Positions 62,552 through 64,000 of a stretch of 64,000 bases of DNA are shown one piece after another. Origin of the DNA: Chloroflexota bacterium (GTDB taxonomy: Bacteria; Chloroflexota; UBA6077; JACCZL01); NCBI GenBank assembly GCA_030447245.1, contig JAUJPG010000001.1, forward strand, positions 208,338-272,337, in the 5' to 3' direction. Every line of letters starts with the position of its first letter. Within the stretch, counting starts at the first letter, position 1. The position numbers and the translations under genes are program-made. A model generated the notes under the pieces. The model was not told where the DNA came from. It ran no database searches and saw only the letters and a list, made by a program, of their open reading frames with translations.

Positions 62552-64000
62552 TTGTGGGAGTCCGCGGGACGCTGCTATAGTCGGGGCACAACGGCGGCGG
62601 CGGCCGCGGCTTTGGCGACGGAGAGCCCCATTACCGCGCGGGGCGGGCCGGGCTGTCGCGGACTTGGCCATACGTTGAGCACGCCCCCACCGTCCTGGCG
62701 CGACCGCAAGGCACCTCGGCTCAGTTCGCCCGGCTCGACGCGGCGTGAGCCGAACGGTAGCGAGGCGTCCTCCTCAGCTGGAGGGCACGACGGCAGCTAC
62801 GGGCTCGCCGATCTCGAGTCGAAGCCGCGCGAAGAACTGGAAGCTCTGGCGGAAGCGTTTGGCGCGGCCGCGCTAAATCAGCTCAGAACGCCAGAGCTCG
62901 TCTTTCTTGTGCTCAAGCTCCAGGCTGAGCGCCAGGGCAACGTCTTGGCCAGCGGAGTCCTCGACCTTGTGGAGGACGGCGTCGGATACCTGCTGCAGAA
63001 TCGATTCATGTCAGGACCGTCCGACGTCTACGTATCCCAGTCTCAGATCCGCCGCTTCTCGCTGCGGACGGGGGACTGGGTGACTGGCCACGTTCGTCCA
63101 CCGAAAGATGCGGAGAAGTACTTTAGCTTGCTGCGAGTTGTCGCCGTGAACGGGCGCGAACCGGAGATTGCCCATCAACGCCCGCACTTCGATGCATTGA
63201 CGCCGATCTTTCCCCAAGAACGGCTCGTCCTGGAAACCGACGCGCAATCCGTCACGCAGCGCCTGATCGACCTGATCGCACCGATCGGCAAGGGACAGCG
63301 CGGGCTCATCGTCTCGCCACCGAAGGCGGGCAAGACGACGATCCTCAAGCACATCGCTAACGGCGTGACGGCCAACTACCCTGAGGTACACCTCATGGCA
63401 GTCCTCGTCGGCGAGCGCGCCGAAGAGGTGACCGATTTCGAGCGTTCGGTGCGCGCGGAGGTCGTGTCCTCGACCTTCGACGAGCGCGTCGAACATCATA
63501 CCGCCATCGCCGAAATGGCGCTCCATCGGGCCAAGCGGTTGGTAGAGACTGGTTGCGACGTCGTACTGCTCCTGGACTCGATCACGCGCTTGACTCGCGC
63601 TTACAACCTGACGGTTCCATCAAGTGGTCGGACGTTGTCGGGAGGTGTCGACCCGGCGGCGTTGTACCGACCGAAACAATTCTTCAGTGCGGCGCGCAAG
63701 ATCGAGGAGGGCGGGAGCCTTACCATCCTTGCCACGTGTCTGGTGGATACCGGTTCCCGCATGGATGAGCTCATCTACGAGGAGTTCAAGGGCACCGGGA
63801 ACATGGAGCTTCAGCTTGACCGTAAGCTTGCCGAGCGGCGCGTCTTTCCATCTGTGGACCTGCTGCACTCCGGCACCCGGCGCGAGGAGTTGCTGCTGGA
63901 CGCGCAGACACTGCGCACAGTTTGGGCGTTGCGTCGGATGCTCGCCCAGATCGGGACCGGCGACAGCATGGAACTCGTCCTAGCGCGCCTCGCCAAAACG
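62552..64000 (+). CDS. rho: Transcription termination factor Rho, 3' end outside window
   Basis: The frame encodes 483 residues of Rho before the window ends. A Gly/Ser/Arg-rich region (~1-85) precedes Rho_N (LADLESKPREELEALAEAFG), the cold-shock RNA-binding domain (GYLLQNRFMSGPSDVYVSQSQIRRFSLRTGDWVTGHVRPP), and the ATPase with Walker A SPPKAGKTTILKHI, Walker B VVLLLDSITRLTRAYN, and Q-loop VPSSGRTLSGGVD. It is an RNA-dependent helicase hexamer that ends transcription. I chose TTG 62552 because GGAAGG lies nine bases upstream; TTG 62612 is an alternative. It is divergent from the PP2C gene (146 bases). Few intrinsic terminators with T-runs are seen here, in line with Rho use. Confidence 0.94.
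   Translation, partial: MWESAGRCYSRGTTAAAAAALATESPITARGGPGCRGLGHTLSTPPPSWRDRKAPRLSSPGSTRREPNGSEASSSAGGHDGSYGLADLESKPREELEALAEAFGAAALNQLRTPELVFLVLKLQAERQGNVLASGVLDLVEDGVGYLLQNRFMSGPSDVYVSQSQIRRFSLRTGDWVTGHVRPPKDAEKYFSLLRVVAVNGREPEIAHQRPHFDALTPIFPQERLVLETDAQSVTQRLIDLIAPIGKGQRGLIVSPPKAGKTTILKHIANGVTANYPEVHLMAVLVGERAEEVTDFERSVRAEVVSSTFDERVEHHTAIAEMALHRAKRLVETGCDVVLLLDSITRLTRAYNLTVPSSGRTLSGGVDPAALYRPKQFFSAARKIEEGGSLTILATCLVDTGSRMDELIYEEFKGTGNMELQLDRKLAERRVFPSVDLLHSGTRREELLLDAQTLRTVWALRRMLAQIGTGDSMELVLARLAKT

Overview
This window is a high-GC chromosome segment from a bacterium that is probably a member of Chloroflexota. The grounds are the frequent GTG and TTG starts, the split b6-like cytochrome bc complex, a DUF3090 gene, the many PMT/DUF2723-type membrane glycosyltransferases, and a probably F420-dependent PPOX protein. 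No rRNA or marker phylogeny is present, so the phylum is inferred, not proven.

Layout. 1-3.1 kb (minus): the 5' part of a DUF2723 membrane glycosyltransferase, a NYN-domain nuclease-like protein and the biotin transporter BioY. 3.2-7.0 kb (plus): a four-gene menaquinol:cytochrome c oxidoreductase operon (cytochrome b N half, cytochrome b C half, Rieske protein, dihaem cytochrome c) behind a good sigma70-type promoter. 7.1-12.5 kb (plus): a branched-chain amino-acid type ABC importer behind an excellent promoter, with permease LivM fused to ATPase LivG and an exact 54-bp in-frame tandem duplication in the LivM part. 12.6-17.8 kb: a CAP-domain exported protein, then a run of broken genes (insertion-sequence transposase, DUF3090, glycosyltransferase with NHL repeats), each interrupted by several frameshifts. 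17.8-23.2 kb: VOC protein, threonine synthase, another membrane glycosyltransferase, protein-L-isoaspartate methyltransferase and a small lipoprotein. 23.3-30.2 kb (plus): a likely operon for propionyl-CoA to succinyl-CoA conversion (carboxyltransferase, biotin carboxylase, biotinyl subunit, CinA, methylmalonyl-CoA mutase large subunit), followed by tRNA-Arg(TCT).

30-44 kb: PspA, pyrophosphate-type phosphofructokinase with trehalose-phosphatase, tRNA-Asn(GTT), an SRPBCC protein, a zinc alcohol dehydrogenase, GlmS, then a plus-strand string of Memo-like protein, TPR-like protein, IsdG-type monooxygenase, NAD(P)HX repair enzyme, metallo-beta-lactamase-fold hydrolase and a lone receiver domain. 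43.9-51 kb: hydroxypyruvate-isomerase-like protein, a LarA-type nickel racemase, ribokinase, PPOX protein, FAD oxidoreductase and a molybdopterin oxidoreductase with one frameshift; this looks like hydroxy-acid and sugar catabolism. 51-55 kb: ECF sigma/anti-sigma pair, ErpA-type iron-sulfur carrier, nicotinate phosphoribosyltransferase and an exported protein with an Asp/Asn/Gly tail. 55-60 kb: an Ldh2 dehydrogenase, FdrA and a DUF1116 protein, resembling the enterobacterial allantoin/oxamate locus; then a YceI lipoprotein. 60-64 kb: a PP2C phosphatase coupled to a MoaD/ThiS-like protein whose Gly-Gly is not terminal, and the start of rho, cut by the window end.

The most notable points are the partial oxamate-transcarbamylase-like module outside Enterobacteria, the MoaD-like precursor translated with a PP2C phosphatase, the LivM duplication, and the dense cluster of frameshifts at 13.5-17.8 kb. 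I found no CRISPR array, prophage or obvious defence island.
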